The notes under the pieces are model-generated. The model was given only the letters and a program-made list of their open reading frames with translations, ran no database searches and had not been told where the DNA came from. From positions 112,333 through 176,332 of the IMG/VR virus record IMGVR_UViG_3300028734_000012: a stretch of 64,000 nucleotides of DNA; one strand, written 5' to 3'. Origin of the DNA: a virus. This document shows, one piece after another, positions 45,335 to 53,311 of this stretch. Numbering within the stretch: position 1 is the stretch's first letter; each line of letters opens with the position of its first letter. The translations under genes and the position numbers were made by a program.

Positions 45335-46115
45335 TTTTAATAGGGCATACATTTCTGAACGCGCAAAAATTGTCGGAAAAGAAGTCTCCACAATTTGGGT
45401 AGAAGTCAAATGTTGATTCAATTTCTTCAACATTAGTTACAGCCCAATTCAAAGCTTCTTCATAGTCTTCTTGCTTAAAATCTATAATAGTCCATTCATT
45501 TTTTCTAAATCTGTTAAACATCATTTGCTTTGGAAATTTACCGTATTTTTTATATGTAGCATATGAATATAGGTATAATTGTCTTGCATATTCTTTTAGT
45601 TCGGCTTTACTCTTAAACCTTGCTTTAGATTTATGGTCTATAATTACTAAATCTCCATTTTTATCAAGCGCGACTAAATCAATTTTACCATTAAATATAA
45701 ACAAATCATTTATAACTTCTTCAAATTCATATTCAGCTTCAAGTATTTCAAAGTCATTAAATCCTTCAAAATTCTCAAAATATTTCTTTCCACTATCGTA
45801 ATAATCTCCTGCAAAATCCTTTGAAAAGTCTTCTGACATTTTTAATGTAAAATCTGATGTTATTTCTTTGTTATAGTTATCAATATAATATTGTGATAAA
45901 TCATAAACGTTTAGTTCGCCTTTTTCAAATTTCTCTAAAATATTATGGCAAAATCCACCGAACTCGGAAGTGCCATGACTTATGCCCTCTTCTCCATTAA
46001 AATAATGCTTAAAGAATCCATATCTACAATGTAAAAATGAAGATATCTTACTAAACGAATATCTTGGAAGTTCACGTTGCTTTTCTGTTAATACTCCTGT
46101 GTTAATACTCTCCAA
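45312..46115 (-). CDS. PD-(D/E)XK nuclease, RecB/Cas4-like
   Basis: A 267-residue nuclease starting on TTG, with ggtgag upstream. It has the motifs Y-S-F-S-K-I-S-S-F-L-H-C, F-G-G-F-C-H-N-I-L-E, N-G-K-I-D-L-V as the conserved D, L-V-I-I-D-H-K-S-K-A as the D-x-K motif, and Y-A-R-Q-L-Y-L-Y. The C-terminal F-C-A-F-R-N-V-C-P with a further C suggests an iron-sulphur patch, as in Cas4/AddB types. It could process DNA ends together with the RecA-like ATPase and SSB. The final bases overlap the HNH gene. Confidence 0.8.
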   Translation of the reverse strand: MESINTGVLTEKQRELPRYSFSKISSFLHCRYGFFKHYFNGEEGISHGTSEFGGFCHNILEKFEKGELNVYDLSQYYIDNYNKEITSDFTLKMSEDFSKDFAGDYYDSGKKYFENFEGFNDFEILEAEYEFEEVINDLFIFNGKIDLVALDKNGDLVIIDHKSKARFKSKAELKEYARQLYLYSYATYKKYGKFPKQMMFNRFRKNEWTIIDFKQEDYEEALNWAVTNVEEIESTFDFYPNCGDFFSDNFCAFRNVCPIKNGEDIES

Positions 46116-46136
46116 CTACTCACCAACCTTATAATT

Positions 46137-46167
46137 AAAGCCACAGAAATATCACATCTGTGGCTTT
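46137..46167 (-). terminator. Terminator after the SSB gene
   Basis: AAAGCCACAGA (46137-46147) pairs perfectly with TCTGTGGCTTT (46157-46167) around a 9-base loop. It separates the SSB from the nuclease gene, with only a short AATTATA tail, so some read-through is likely. Confidence 0.75.
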
Positions 46168-46196
46168 ATTCTATTTATTAAATTTTCTGTGTTATA

Positions 46197-46610
46197 TTAG
46201 AATGGAAGTTCGTCATCATCTGGTGTTTCATTTTTAGCGCTTGTATCTTCGTTAGCAGTTTCATCAGAAGAAGTGCTTGCTTCGCTTTGGCTCTTAGAAT
46301 CAATAAACTCAAAATTGTTTACAATGACTTCTGTCTTTTTGCGTTTATTACCATCTTTATCGGTATATGTACTGCTTCTTAGTTCGCCTTGAACTCCAAC
46401 CTTTTGTCCCTTTTTGAAATACTTTACTAAGAACTCGGCATGTTGATTCATTGCTACGAAATCGATAAAATCTGCTTGTGGATGTTCTTTATCTTTACTA
46501 TATCTATTTCTAGCAAGTGTAAAGTCAGCCACCTTAAAAGTATCGCTAATTTCTTTAATTTCGGGGTCTGCTGTTAGTCTACCAATGAAAATTGCATCAT
46601 TACCTACCAT
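46197..46610 (-). CDS. ssb: Single-stranded DNA-binding protein
   Basis: A 137-residue SSB. The OB fold is clear: I-F-I-G-R-L-T-A-D-P-E, F-T-L-A-R-N-R, D-F-I-D-F-V-A, E-F-L-V-K-Y-F-K-K-G, V-G-V-Q-G-E-L-R. The acidic low-complexity tail ends D-D-D-E-L-P-F, the tip used to bind partner proteins. It starts 3 bases after the RecA-like gene. Confidence 0.95.
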   Translation of the reverse strand: MVGNDAIFIGRLTADPEIKEISDTFKVADFTLARNRYSKDKEHPQADFIDFVAMNQHAEFLVKYFKKGQKVGVQGELRSSTYTDKDGNKRKKTEVIVNNFEFIDSKSQSEASTSSDETANEDTSAKNETPDDDELPF

Positions 46611-46613
46611 ATA

Positions 46614-47573
46614 TTATTCTCCTTCATCCGTCTTAATTAAACACTGTAACGCATCTAATACTTCTTCTGCAACGCTTAAATCTGTAATAACATTAAAGTT
46701 TGCAGTCTTCTTACCATTGACTAGATTATATTCCTTGATGGCATTAGAAATATCAGTTCTACCTATACCATCATCTTGTAACTGTTTAGCCAACATGCTA
46801 ATCTCTGCAATTTTGGCAGTTACTTCATCACTAGGAGTTACAGCTACTTTTACTTGCTGTGTAACTGTAGCTGATTTAACAACTGCATCTACATCACCAC
46901 TATTAGCCCAATCATATAGGTTCTCTCCGTCTTTTTCTGTAAGTACATCATATCTACCCTCAAATAAATGCGTATTGTCTTTTTCTACATTTGGAATATG
47001 AGTTTCTTGGTCAATATTCAAAACAACAGTATACTGGAAATCTCCTGCTTCTCTTTGCTTAAAGCCAACACCAACTTTTTTAGGGGCTTGTTTACCATTC
47101 TTATCTTCCATCGTATAAGCTGTTTTACCTCTTACAGTAGAAATAATATGTATTGGAGTTTGTAGAATTTTTTCTTGGAATGCATCATCTCTAGGTGTTA
47201 ACTTAGCCCAGTTCGTATATGAATTACCATTCATCTTACTATGTACATCTAAGATATATTCCCACTCATGTGATGTGCTATCAATTACAAGTACTTTAAA
47301 TCCTGCATCAACTGCGGCTTGAATTGCTTCGATGTATTTTTCTGGTGTATAAGGTGCTTCTAACTGAATATCAGAGAATGAGAACTCATTAGCGTAGTAT
47401 CTGATACGACCATTTTCTGTATCAATTACTGCAACTCCCTCGCCACCAGTCTTTCGTGCAAGTCCCGTTGCAAGTCTTAATGCCGTGTAACTTTTTCCTG
47501 CTCCTGCAACACCGCCTAGAAGAACTTTAACATAGATATTCTCTCTCTGTGCCTTTTTAAATTGCATTGCCAT
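46614..47573 (-). CDS. Sak4-like RecA-fold recombination ATPase
   Basis: A 319-residue protein with Walker A G-V-A-G-A-G-K-S-Y-T near residue 21, A-V-I-D-T-E-N-G, V-L-V-I-D-S-T-S-H-E-W-E as Walker B, and S-T-V-R-G-K-T-A-Y. This is the AAA_24/Sak4 pattern, a short RecA-like single-strand annealing or recombination ATPase. It usually pairs with an SSB, as here. The last ~90 residues are helical and less conserved. Confidence 0.8.
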   Translation of the reverse strand: MAMQFKKAQRENIYVKVLLGGVAGAGKSYTALRLATGLARKTGGEGVAVIDTENGRIRYYANEFSFSDIQLEAPYTPEKYIEAIQAAVDAGFKVLVIDSTSHEWEYILDVHSKMNGNSYTNWAKLTPRDDAFQEKILQTPIHIISTVRGKTAYTMEDKNGKQAPKKVGVGFKQREAGDFQYTVVLNIDQETHIPNVEKDNTHLFEGRYDVLTEKDGENLYDWANSGDVDAVVKSATVTQQVKVAVTPSDEVTAKIAEISMLAKQLQDDGIGRTDISNAIKEYNLVNGKKTANFNVITDLSVAEEVLDALQCLIKTDEGE

Positions 47574-47642
47574 ATTAATTTAATTACCTCACTTTATTAT
47601 GTATTAAATTTTATATTAAAAATAATATAATCTGTTTAAGAG

Positions 47643-47894
47643 TTAGCCTTCTACTTTTGGAATAACAATTGGTTTATTCTTAGTTCTGCAAGATTCACAT
47701 CTTAATGGCAAACTGCCGAATTTCGTAATAAAATATACCGCATCATTATCTGTAAGCTGATACATTTTCCCACATTCTTTACAGATTCTATGACTTACTC
47801 TACGGTGTGGGCAGAAATCCCTTTTAATGGCTACTTTAGCTTGTACCTCACTTGAAACTTCTACAACAGAATTGTCTAGTTCTTCTTTAAGCAT
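47643..47894 (-). CDS. Small zinc-finger-like protein
   Basis: An 83-residue protein with C-P-H-R-R-V-S-H, C-K-E-C-G-K-M-Y, and C-E-S-C-R-T. The first two C-x-x-C pairs, about 35 residues apart, make one probable zinc site, with F-C-P-H-R-R near. It lies in the recombination operon. Function is not known. Confidence 0.55.
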   Translation of the reverse strand: MLKEELDNSVVEVSSEVQAKVAIKRDFCPHRRVSHRICKECGKMYQLTDNDAVYFITKFGSLPLRCESCRTKNKPIVIPKVEG

Positions 47895-47906
47895 TTTGTT
47901 TACCCC

Positions 47907-48236
47907 TTATTTATTATATTTTGATTCCGTAAATTTTAAGCAATCGTCAGTTTCTTTTTGAATTTTAATGTCCAATGCATCAACAATCTTATTCTCATAG
48001 ACAACTTCATTGTTAATCCATTTAACAAATGTTAATAGTTTCTTAATATAAGATTCATGAAGATTCATTTTGATAAAATCCTGTTTAATCTTATATTTAC
48101 GCTTTACTAAATCACTACCGAACTCTTCATCGAAAGTGTCTTCTGGATGACATACGGCAACTGCTCTAATTTTTTTACCCTTGTAATAACCATCTGCAAT
48201 TGTGACCTTGTTCTTTTTGTCAAATTTAATTTTCAT
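47907..48236 (-). CDS. Hypothetical protein heading the recombination operon
   Basis: A 109-residue protein. It has F-D-K-K-N-K-V-T-I-A-D-G-Y-Y-K-G-K-K-I-R-A-V-A-V-C-H-P, a beta-rich start, and a helical C-terminus. It is the first gene behind the promoter at 48289. No family is recognised. Confidence 0.5.
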   Translation of the reverse strand: MKIKFDKKNKVTIADGYYKGKKIRAVAVCHPEDTFDEEFGSDLVKRKYKIKQDFIKMNLHESYIKKLLTFVKWINNEVVYENKIVDALDIKIQKETDDCLKFTESKYNK

Positions 48237-48288
48237 ACTAAATAAATTTCCCCTTATTTTTATTTATTGGTTTATCTCTCTATATATA

Positions 48289-48317
48289 TTATAGTATAAT
48301 TAGTTTTGTAAGTCAAG
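48289..48317 (-). promoter_or_regulatory. Early promoter, repeated type
   Basis: Minus strand TTGACT (48317-48312), 17 bases, TATAAT (48294-48289), followed by ATATATAG. It faces the 48236 gene and the recombination operon. Confidence 0.9.
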
Positions 48318-48354
48318 GGATTCTAAATTAATTATACTAATTAAATTATTAACA

Positions 48355-48406
48355 AGATGCTTTTAAATATTCCATTATATTTTATTTAATAGCTGTACGC
48401 ATCTTT
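48355..48406 (-). repeat. Hairpin element, copy 2
   Basis: On the minus strand AAGATGC (48406-48400) faces GCATCTT (48361-48355) as a 7-base stem. The inside holds the conserved ACAGCTATTAAA and TTTAAAA words, and GTTAATA follows the stem. Copy 1 at 50188-50243 has the same words but the stem AAGACAC/GTGTCTT. So two pairs have changed on both sides. A TATAATATATATAG lies just upstream, as in copy 1, but with a poor -35. Confidence 0.65.
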
Positions 48407-48421
48407 AATCTATATATATTA

Positions 48422-48457
48422 TAATAGGGTTAATTTTTATACCGTAACCCTATTATA
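48422..48457 (-). terminator. Strong hairpin at the end of the Ro60-like gene
   Basis: A perfect 12-base inverted repeat (48422-48433 with 48446-48457, core GGGTTA/TAACCC) overlaps the last codons and stop of the gene. No T-run follows on the minus strand, but the arm overlaps a TATAAT. It may terminate, stabilise the message or control that TATAAT. Confidence 0.5.
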
Positions 48458-49933
48458 CGCTTCTGAATTTAAAACCTTAACCATTGCTTCATATGGAGAA
48501 TAACCCATGCATTCAAGGATTGATTTAAATGTACTTGCTGATTGACCGCTTGCTAATTGTACACCCTTATAATCTGATTGTGCATGAAATACGTCGTGTC
48601 TGCTACTAACATTCCAGAATACTATGTTAGGAATTTCGTATCCTGCGCTGTTAAATTTGGCTTTCATTTTGTCGTAGAAAGTCCAGTGTCTCATATCGGA
48701 ACAAACGTCAATTTCCATATCAGAAATAACAATGATTGCTTTAGGCATTTGCTCATAAGGTACGTTATTTTTTAACGCTGTAGTCAATACCTTATCGAAT
48801 GCGGCTTCAAGATTAGTGTTATTATCCCAATGTGTCTTAATAACGTTCTCAATCTTTTCGTACAATGAAGCACCTTTTAACTCTACAAGTTGTGGTTTAT
48901 TGCTGAAACTCATGAATAGGTTTTGGAATGCACCTTTATTTCTCTCTGCAAAATAAGTAGCAAGCCCAATTGAAGTTGCCATAGGTCTGCCGCTCATAGA
49001 ACCAGATACATCAGCCATAACTAGTATGTTATTTTCGCCCTCTACATAGTTAGGTAATGCATTCCATTGTGCTTCTAACACAGGGTCAAGGCTGTCTGAA
49101 TAACTACGAAGATTTCCACCCCACATCATTGCCATACCCAAATACTTTTCAGTAATATCATATGGGAACAATGTTGATGCATTGATTTTTGCTTCACCCT
49201 TAGTGACTTTACCCATGTAGTCAGAAAAACCATCTAAATCATGACGAGAAAATGCCTTACGGTAAATGTTCATAGCCTTAGATGGTACTTGCTCATAGTT
49301 AATATCAGTCCACTTATTTGATGACATATTAATTTCAGTAACATTGATATATGCTCTTAAAGCGGAAAGAACGTGTCTATATTCTGGAATAGACAAACCT
49401 AGATTTTTCGCTGTTAATTTGCCAAGTTTGATAGTTTCTGCGGAACTTGCATTGCAAGATTTTAGCCACTTAGCTGATAAAGAAATAGGCTTGTTTGCTT
49501 TCATGTTTTTAATATCTGAAATTACTTGCTTTTGGACAAAATTCCACATATCCTTTTCAACAGGAGTACCCACTAGGCAATATAAGTCATCAAATCTTCC
49601 GAAATATGCAATATTCTCGATGTTTTTCTTTACGATTTCTGGATAGTTTTTAGCAAGGAATTTCCAGATTACTTTAGGGGTATTACGTTCACCTTGTCCA
49701 CCCTCACGGATATCTCTGCTATAAAAACTCATTTTAGTTGCAAGCAACTTATCTTCTGCGAAAGCCATGCTGAAAAGTCTTTCAATTTCACCGTCTGTAC
49801 GAGAACGAAGTGCGCCAATTGAACCGAATAAATCAACTAGTGAATTTGAAGTAGATTTGATTGCTTCACAACCATTTTCTGTGAAAGTTCTGTTTTCCTC
49901 TTTTTTTAATCCATCAATTAATAAATTAGACAT
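48437..49933 (-). CDS. DUF2828 / Ro60-like protein (helical repeats plus von Willebrand A)
   Basis: A 498-residue protein. The first 270 residues are helical repeat-like with T-E-N-G-C-E-A-I-K-S-T, L-V-D-L-F, and F-Y-S-R-D-I-R-E-G-G-Q-G-E-R. The C-terminal half is a von Willebrand A domain with the metal-binding D-V-S-G-S-M near 310 and a later I-V-I-S-D-M-E-I-D. This is the DUF2828 pattern I know from other phages, with the same domain order as Ro60/TROVE proteins, which bind Y RNA and misfolded RNAs. It starts at ATG 49933 (aagggag), downstream of a tRNA-like RNA. So an RNA-binding role is plausible. Confidence 0.75.
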   Translation of the reverse strand: MSNLLIDGLKKEENRTFTENGCEAIKSTSNSLVDLFGSIGALRSRTDGEIERLFSMAFAEDKLLATKMSFYSRDIREGGQGERNTPKVIWKFLAKNYPEIVKKNIENIAYFGRFDDLYCLVGTPVEKDMWNFVQKQVISDIKNMKANKPISLSAKWLKSCNASSAETIKLGKLTAKNLGLSIPEYRHVLSALRAYINVTEINMSSNKWTDINYEQVPSKAMNIYRKAFSRHDLDGFSDYMGKVTKGEAKINASTLFPYDITEKYLGMAMMWGGNLRSYSDSLDPVLEAQWNALPNYVEGENNILVMADVSGSMSGRPMATSIGLATYFAERNKGAFQNLFMSFSNKPQLVELKGASLYEKIENVIKTHWDNNTNLEAAFDKVLTTALKNNVPYEQMPKAIIVISDMEIDVCSDMRHWTFYDKMKAKFNSAGYEIPNIVFWNVSSRHDVFHAQSDYKGVQLASGQSASTFKSILECMGYSPYEAMVKVLNSEAYNRVTV

Positions 49934-50059
49934 TTTTCATTTCTCCCTTTAATTTTAATTTAGACATTCTTCTCTAAATTCTAGCCACTCTTTTTATAAT
50001 ATAAAGCTATCATTTGATTGTTTTGCTGTAAGTGACTAAAATTAATAGGTGTGTTTAAT

Positions 50060-50179
50060 GCAAACGGTAGGATTCGAACCTACACCTTGAAATTGAAATT
50101 TTCATCATTTTTTTTAATTGCTGTTAATGTCTTACCACAAAGACATTTTAAATAAATGCGACCATCACACCGCGTTTGC
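50060..50179 (-). ncRNA. tRNA-like element with an extended central region
   Basis: On the minus strand a 7-base acceptor stem (GCAAACG at 50179-50173 with CGTTTGC at 50066-50060) and a textbook T-arm (GTAGG, loop with T-T-C-G-A-A, CCTAC; 50083-50067) are present. A short D-like arm (GTGT/GCAT) has a GG in its loop. Between the D- and T-arms lie about 72 bases instead of the usual 22-40. They include an 8-base hairpin (50126-50133 with 50140-50147) with a 6-base loop, so no proper anticodon loop. No CCA is encoded. It could be a tRNA with an insert, a decayed tRNA, or a tRNA-mimic RNA like bacterial Y RNAs. Confidence 0.6.
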
Positions 50180-50187
50180 ATATTAAC

Positions 50188-50243
50188 AAGACACATTTTA
50201 AATTATTAACAGTAATTTATTTTTTAATAGCTGTTAGTGTCTT
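50188..50243 (-). repeat. Hairpin element, copy 1, downstream of an early promoter
   Basis: On the minus strand AAGACAC (50243-50237) pairs with GTGTCTT (50194-50188). An inner TAACAG/CTGTTA stem (50236-50231 with 50212-50207) stacks on it, with an 18-base AT-rich loop and a one-sided 12-base bulge. It begins about 18 bases after the start site expected from the promoter at 50268, so it would be the leader of the transcript with the tRNA-like RNA. Similar words occur inside the tRNA-like RNA in swapped order. Confidence 0.65.
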
Positions 50244-50267
50244 TTTATTTTTTAGGGGTCTATATAT

Positions 50268-50296
50268 ATTATAGTATAATTTCCGACGGAAGTCAA
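50268..50296 (-). promoter_or_regulatory. Early promoter, repeated type
   Basis: Minus strand TTGACT (50296-50291), 17 bases, TATAAT (50273-50268), then ATATATAG. It directs transcription into the hairpin element, the tRNA-like RNA and the Ro60-like gene. Confidence 0.9.
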
Positions 50297-50322
50297 GTAA
50301 ATTGAAAATTTATTTTTTTTAT

Positions 50323-50538
50323 TTAATGGGCAATATCTAATTCAAATAAATTACCTAATAATGTCTTAATTAATATATTAAATACAAATGCTTGTCCGAA
50401 TGTAATATGTACTAAGTAAAACATATTAGGAATAAAATAATTCCAACACAACATAATAATAAGACTTTCACCAGTTAATAATATCAAAGATATAAAAAAA
50501 TTAGTTAATAATTCTATTATTATATCTCTTTTACTCAT
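50323..50538 (-). CDS. Small membrane protein
   Basis: A 71-residue protein with two hydrophobic segments (about 8-32 and 40-60) and a short charged start M-S-K-R-D. No family is recognised. It ends the operon that starts near 55216. Confidence 0.5.
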   Translation of the reverse strand: MSKRDIIIELLTNFFISLILLTGESLIIMLCWNYFIPNMFYLVHITFGQAFVFNILIKTLLGNLFELDIAH

Positions 50539-50547
50539 AATAATACC

Positions 50548-51453
50548 TCAATGGGCATACTCATCGGATGTATGAATTAACAATATATCATCATACAAGT
50601 CTTGACCCCATAGTTTTCTATATTTATTTTTAGATTTTTCAGTAACATTAAAATATGGTTGCATATGATACTGAATGTATGTACAAATATTTATAATAGA
50701 ATCTTTATTAAATTCAGCGTTTGCTAAATAAAACATTGCTAAATAAGCCCCAACATTTTGATGATTATAATAATGCGCTCTGTCGCTAGGCTCTCCTCTA
50801 GTATTAAAAAATGTTTGACAAAAAGGTTTTCCTATGTCATGTAAACCACCTGCTGTACATAATTCTAAACTTGCATTTTGATTTATTAAATAGTTATAAC
50901 ATTTTGTCATATGACCACCAAGGGTTAATGTGTGGTTAGGATTTTGTTGGTCATAATCATTTAACTCTTTTAAGTCCTTTAAATCATAATTTAAAGCTTG
51001 ATTATTATAATGTATATCTATTTTATCCCAACCCTCAAAATAAGCAGGAAAATTAAAGTTTAAATACATTCTATGAATTGCTTCATCTGGTATTCTACGT
51101 TCTCTATTACTGTTGTTTATTAAACATTGTTCATAAGGGGTAGCCATAATTACGCATTTTTTATAACAACATATATTTCTAATTTGTTCTAAAAAAGCTA
51201 TCCTACGCTTACAAGATAAGTTACAAGCATCATAGATTACATTTCTATTGTTTCTTAAATCTGAAATAATACGTCTATGTAGTTCATTGAATAGTTCGTT
51301 ATTATCACCTTGTATATTTTCATCTCCATATAATTCTGCTCTTAAAGCATCCGAAGAATGGACTTTATATGCTGACGAATAATCTGTATGTAATCTTGTA
51401 TATGTAGATTTTCCAGAACCTGCAACCCCCACTAACATCATAAATATTTGCAT
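50548..51453 (-). CDS. Polynucleotide-kinase-like P-loop protein fused to an HD domain
   Basis: A 301-residue protein. Residues 1-145 are a P-loop kinase: L-V-G-V-A-G-S-G-K-S-T-Y, D-A-C-N-L-S and N-R-E-R-R-I-P, resembling the T4 Pnk/AAA_33 type. From about 175 comes an HD domain: H-T-L-T-L-G-G-H, L-H-D-I-G-K-P, and H-Y-Y-N-H-Q-N-V-G-A. Kinase-HD fusions occur in RNA repair systems. Together with the RNA ligase and HAD phosphatase elsewhere in this operon it could heal cleaved tRNA. The exact ends it handles are not shown. Confidence 0.75.
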   Translation of the reverse strand: MQIFMMLVGVAGSGKSTYTRLHTDYSSAYKVHSSDALRAELYGDENIQGDNNELFNELHRRIISDLRNNRNVIYDACNLSCKRRIAFLEQIRNICCYKKCVIMATPYEQCLINNSNRERRIPDEAIHRMYLNFNFPAYFEGWDKIDIHYNNQALNYDLKDLKELNDYDQQNPNHTLTLGGHMTKCYNYLINQNASLELCTAGGLHDIGKPFCQTFFNTRGEPSDRAHYYNHQNVGAYLAMFYLANAEFNKDSIINICTYIQYHMQPYFNVTEKSKNKYRKLWGQDLYDDILLIHTSDEYAH

Positions 51454-51459
51454 TTGCTT

Positions 51460-51972
51460 TCACTCCTTTATATAATCTTGTATTTTTACTACTTTAATAT
51501 TTTTTAATTCTGATATAGCTAATTCTCTAGGGACTAATTTACCAACTGTATTATATCCACCACCATCTATAGATGTGCTAGTTGATATTGTCTTAAATTT
51601 ATCAATGTTTAAATTGAACCAATCTCTAGTTTCTGGCATTGGAAGTATATGTAATTCTTTTTGGTCTACAAAATAATAGAAAATATAATCTGCGCTAGTA
51701 TACATAAAACAGCCTAAAGTATTTTTTGTTTCATTGCTGATTGTTTCAAAAAAATAATTGCCTGTCCTATAATATCTATCGCCTTTAACTTCTACTGTTG
51801 TTACTTTAGTAACTAATCCATTCTTAGAACGAACCCACAACATATCAATATCTGGTGTCATATATTTTCTATCATTTTCTACATTAATTACAGCTATAGT
51901 TTCTGGAATTGATTTTAGAAATTGTTCTAATTCTAGTGATGCCTGTTTAGCAACCGTCATCACTTCATTCAT
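51460..51972 (-). CDS. Putative PD-(D/E)XK-like nuclease
   Basis: A 170-residue protein. The core P-D-I-D-M-L-W-V, then T-V-E-V-K-G-D-R-Y-Y, is the D ... E-x-K spacing of the restriction-endonuclease-like fold, with strands before and after. The rest is unassigned. It starts 6 bases from the kinase-HD gene. A nuclease role is inferred from these residues only. Confidence 0.45.
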   Translation of the reverse strand: MNEVMTVAKQASLELEQFLKSIPETIAVINVENDRKYMTPDIDMLWVRSKNGLVTKVTTVEVKGDRYYRTGNYFFETISNETKNTLGCFMYTSADYIFYYFVDQKELHILPMPETRDWFNLNIDKFKTISTSTSIDGGGYNTVGKLVPRELAISELKNIKVVKIQDYIKE

Positions 51973-51986
51973 AGTATAACTATTAA

Positions 51987-52301
51987 TTATTCATCACCAC
52001 CAAAATATTGTATTGGCAAATTAAAACTGATTAATGATGGTTCGATAACACAATTTAATATTTCCTTAAAATTATCTTCATTTTTGTAACAATTCTCTAT
52101 TACAACTAAATCAGTTTTATAATAGCCATCTCTCATATTTGCAAATCTATTAAAGCATAAAATATAGAAGCATTCATACATGTATTCTGTAGTACTATAA
52201 AACTTTTTTACAAATATCGGCTCTCCAAGATTAAGTTTCCATAAGTATCTTTCTAATTCAGCTTCATTTTTATAATATATCATCATATTAAATTGTCTCA
52301 T
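51987..52301 (-). CDS. Hypothetical protein
   Basis: A 104-residue protein beginning M-R-Q-F-N-M-M-I-Y-Y-K-N-E-A-E-L. It is rich in Tyr, Phe and Asn. No family is recognised. It sits in the same run of genes as the nuclease-like protein. Confidence 0.45.
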   Translation of the reverse strand: MRQFNMMIYYKNEAELERYLWKLNLGEPIFVKKFYSTTEYMYECFYILCFNRFANMRDGYYKTDLVVIENCYKNEDNFKEILNCVIEPSLISFNLPIQYFGGDE

Positions 52302-52309
52302 AATTTCCC

Positions 52310-52453
52310 CTATATCTGCTCATAAACACAAATTATTTCATTCTGTTTCTTTTGGTAATCTATAATATGGAAACCATTGTCAACTATATTTTCTTCATTA
52401 TCGTTTATATCTTCTTCATTATCAAATGAAACTTTAACACTTACAATATGCAT
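52310..52453 (-). CDS. Small acidic hypothetical protein
   Basis: A 47-residue frame with a clear ribosome site (AGGAGATAAAA before ATG). It begins M-H-I-V-S-V-K-V-S-F-D and has an acidic middle (N-E-E-D-I-N-D-N-E-E-N). It neatly fills the gap between its neighbours. No family is recognised. Confidence 0.6.
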   Translation of the reverse strand: MHIVSVKVSFDNEEDINDNEENIVDNGFHIIDYQKKQNEIICVYEQI

Positions 52454-52462
52454 TTTTATCTC

Positions 52463-53296
52463 CTATAAGCCTTTATCTATAATGTTTTTTTCGATATGTT
52501 TCTTGATAATATCCCTAGACAAAACGATGATTTTGTCCTTGACAGAGTAATCAATAGTTGATTCGTTAATTTCTAATAAGATTTTTTCTCTCAAAATTTT
52601 TCCATTAGCTATAAATTCTGAACTTAGAAATTTAGCATCATCTAACGACGGAATATTAAGTTTGTATTTAATGATAAGACTTTTAACATCACCAGTTGGT
52701 TTAAAACATAATTTTAAATTAATTTTTTCAATGAAATATTGGTGCATAAGGCATAATAGTCTGAAATTATGACTTAATTGTTTACCGTCATATCCCCATT
52801 TTTCTATCTTAGCCATCGTAGCGGGGTATGGGTGACACAGTGCGGCATCTTTCTCACACATCATGCCGTATATTGCCCTCATGAATTGACCTCTTAGAGC
52901 GTACACTAAGTCATCTCTTAATGCCATTATTTTAGAAATCTCACCAGTAAACTTATCATCAACTACAAAATAATCAGTATATAGAGTTTCGACATATGCG
53001 GGATTAGCTTTTACTAGAGTATCGATATATGTACGAATATCTTTAACATCAACTTGTCCAAATTCTGTTTGTTTTACAAAAGAAATTGGTTTGCTATTAT
53101 AAACTAAATCATCCAGATTTGGGATTATGATTGCCTTTGCATCAATATCAGACGTATATTCATTAGTGTAAATGTCTAAATCGTAATTTTGTGAACCATA
53201 TAGAAATACTGCCGCAACCGTATAACCATCTGATTCTAAAATACTTTTAAATTTATGTAGAACTTCCATTATTTTATCTGCATCAATTAATCTCAT
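52463..53296 (-). CDS. Nucleotidyltransferase of the polymerase-beta superfamily
   Basis: A 277-residue protein with the polymerase-beta motif L-Y-G-S-Q-N-Y at about residue 32, then T-S-D-I-D-A-K-A with the D-x-D metal site about 15 residues on. The rest is helical, with H-N-F-R-L-L-C-L-M-H in the C-terminal half. Such phage proteins resemble the YcgL/predicted nucleotidyltransferase class with an RNA repair link. It may add nucleotides to RNA ends or modify a protein or tRNA. The substrate is unknown. Confidence 0.7.
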   Translation of the reverse strand: MRLIDADKIMEVLHKFKSILESDGYTVAAVFLYGSQNYDLDIYTNEYTSDIDAKAIIIPNLDDLVYNSKPISFVKQTEFGQVDVKDIRTYIDTLVKANPAYVETLYTDYFVVDDKFTGEISKIMALRDDLVYALRGQFMRAIYGMMCEKDAALCHPYPATMAKIEKWGYDGKQLSHNFRLLCLMHQYFIEKINLKLCFKPTGDVKSLIIKYKLNIPSLDDAKFLSSEFIANGKILREKILLEINESTIDYSVKDKIIVLSRDIIKKHIEKNIIDKGL

Positions 53297-53311
53297 TTTG
53301 TTCTCCTTTTA

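Noticed and set aside
44561-45433. Longer start for the HNH gene at 45433
   Set aside because: The extra N-terminal residues lie inside the nuclease gene and do not resemble HNH proteins; ATG 45334 fits better.
50060-50179. Ordinary tRNA gene
   Set aside because: Acceptor and T arms are good, but the region between D- and T-arms is about 72 bases, the only hairpin has a 6-base loop and no CCA is encoded.
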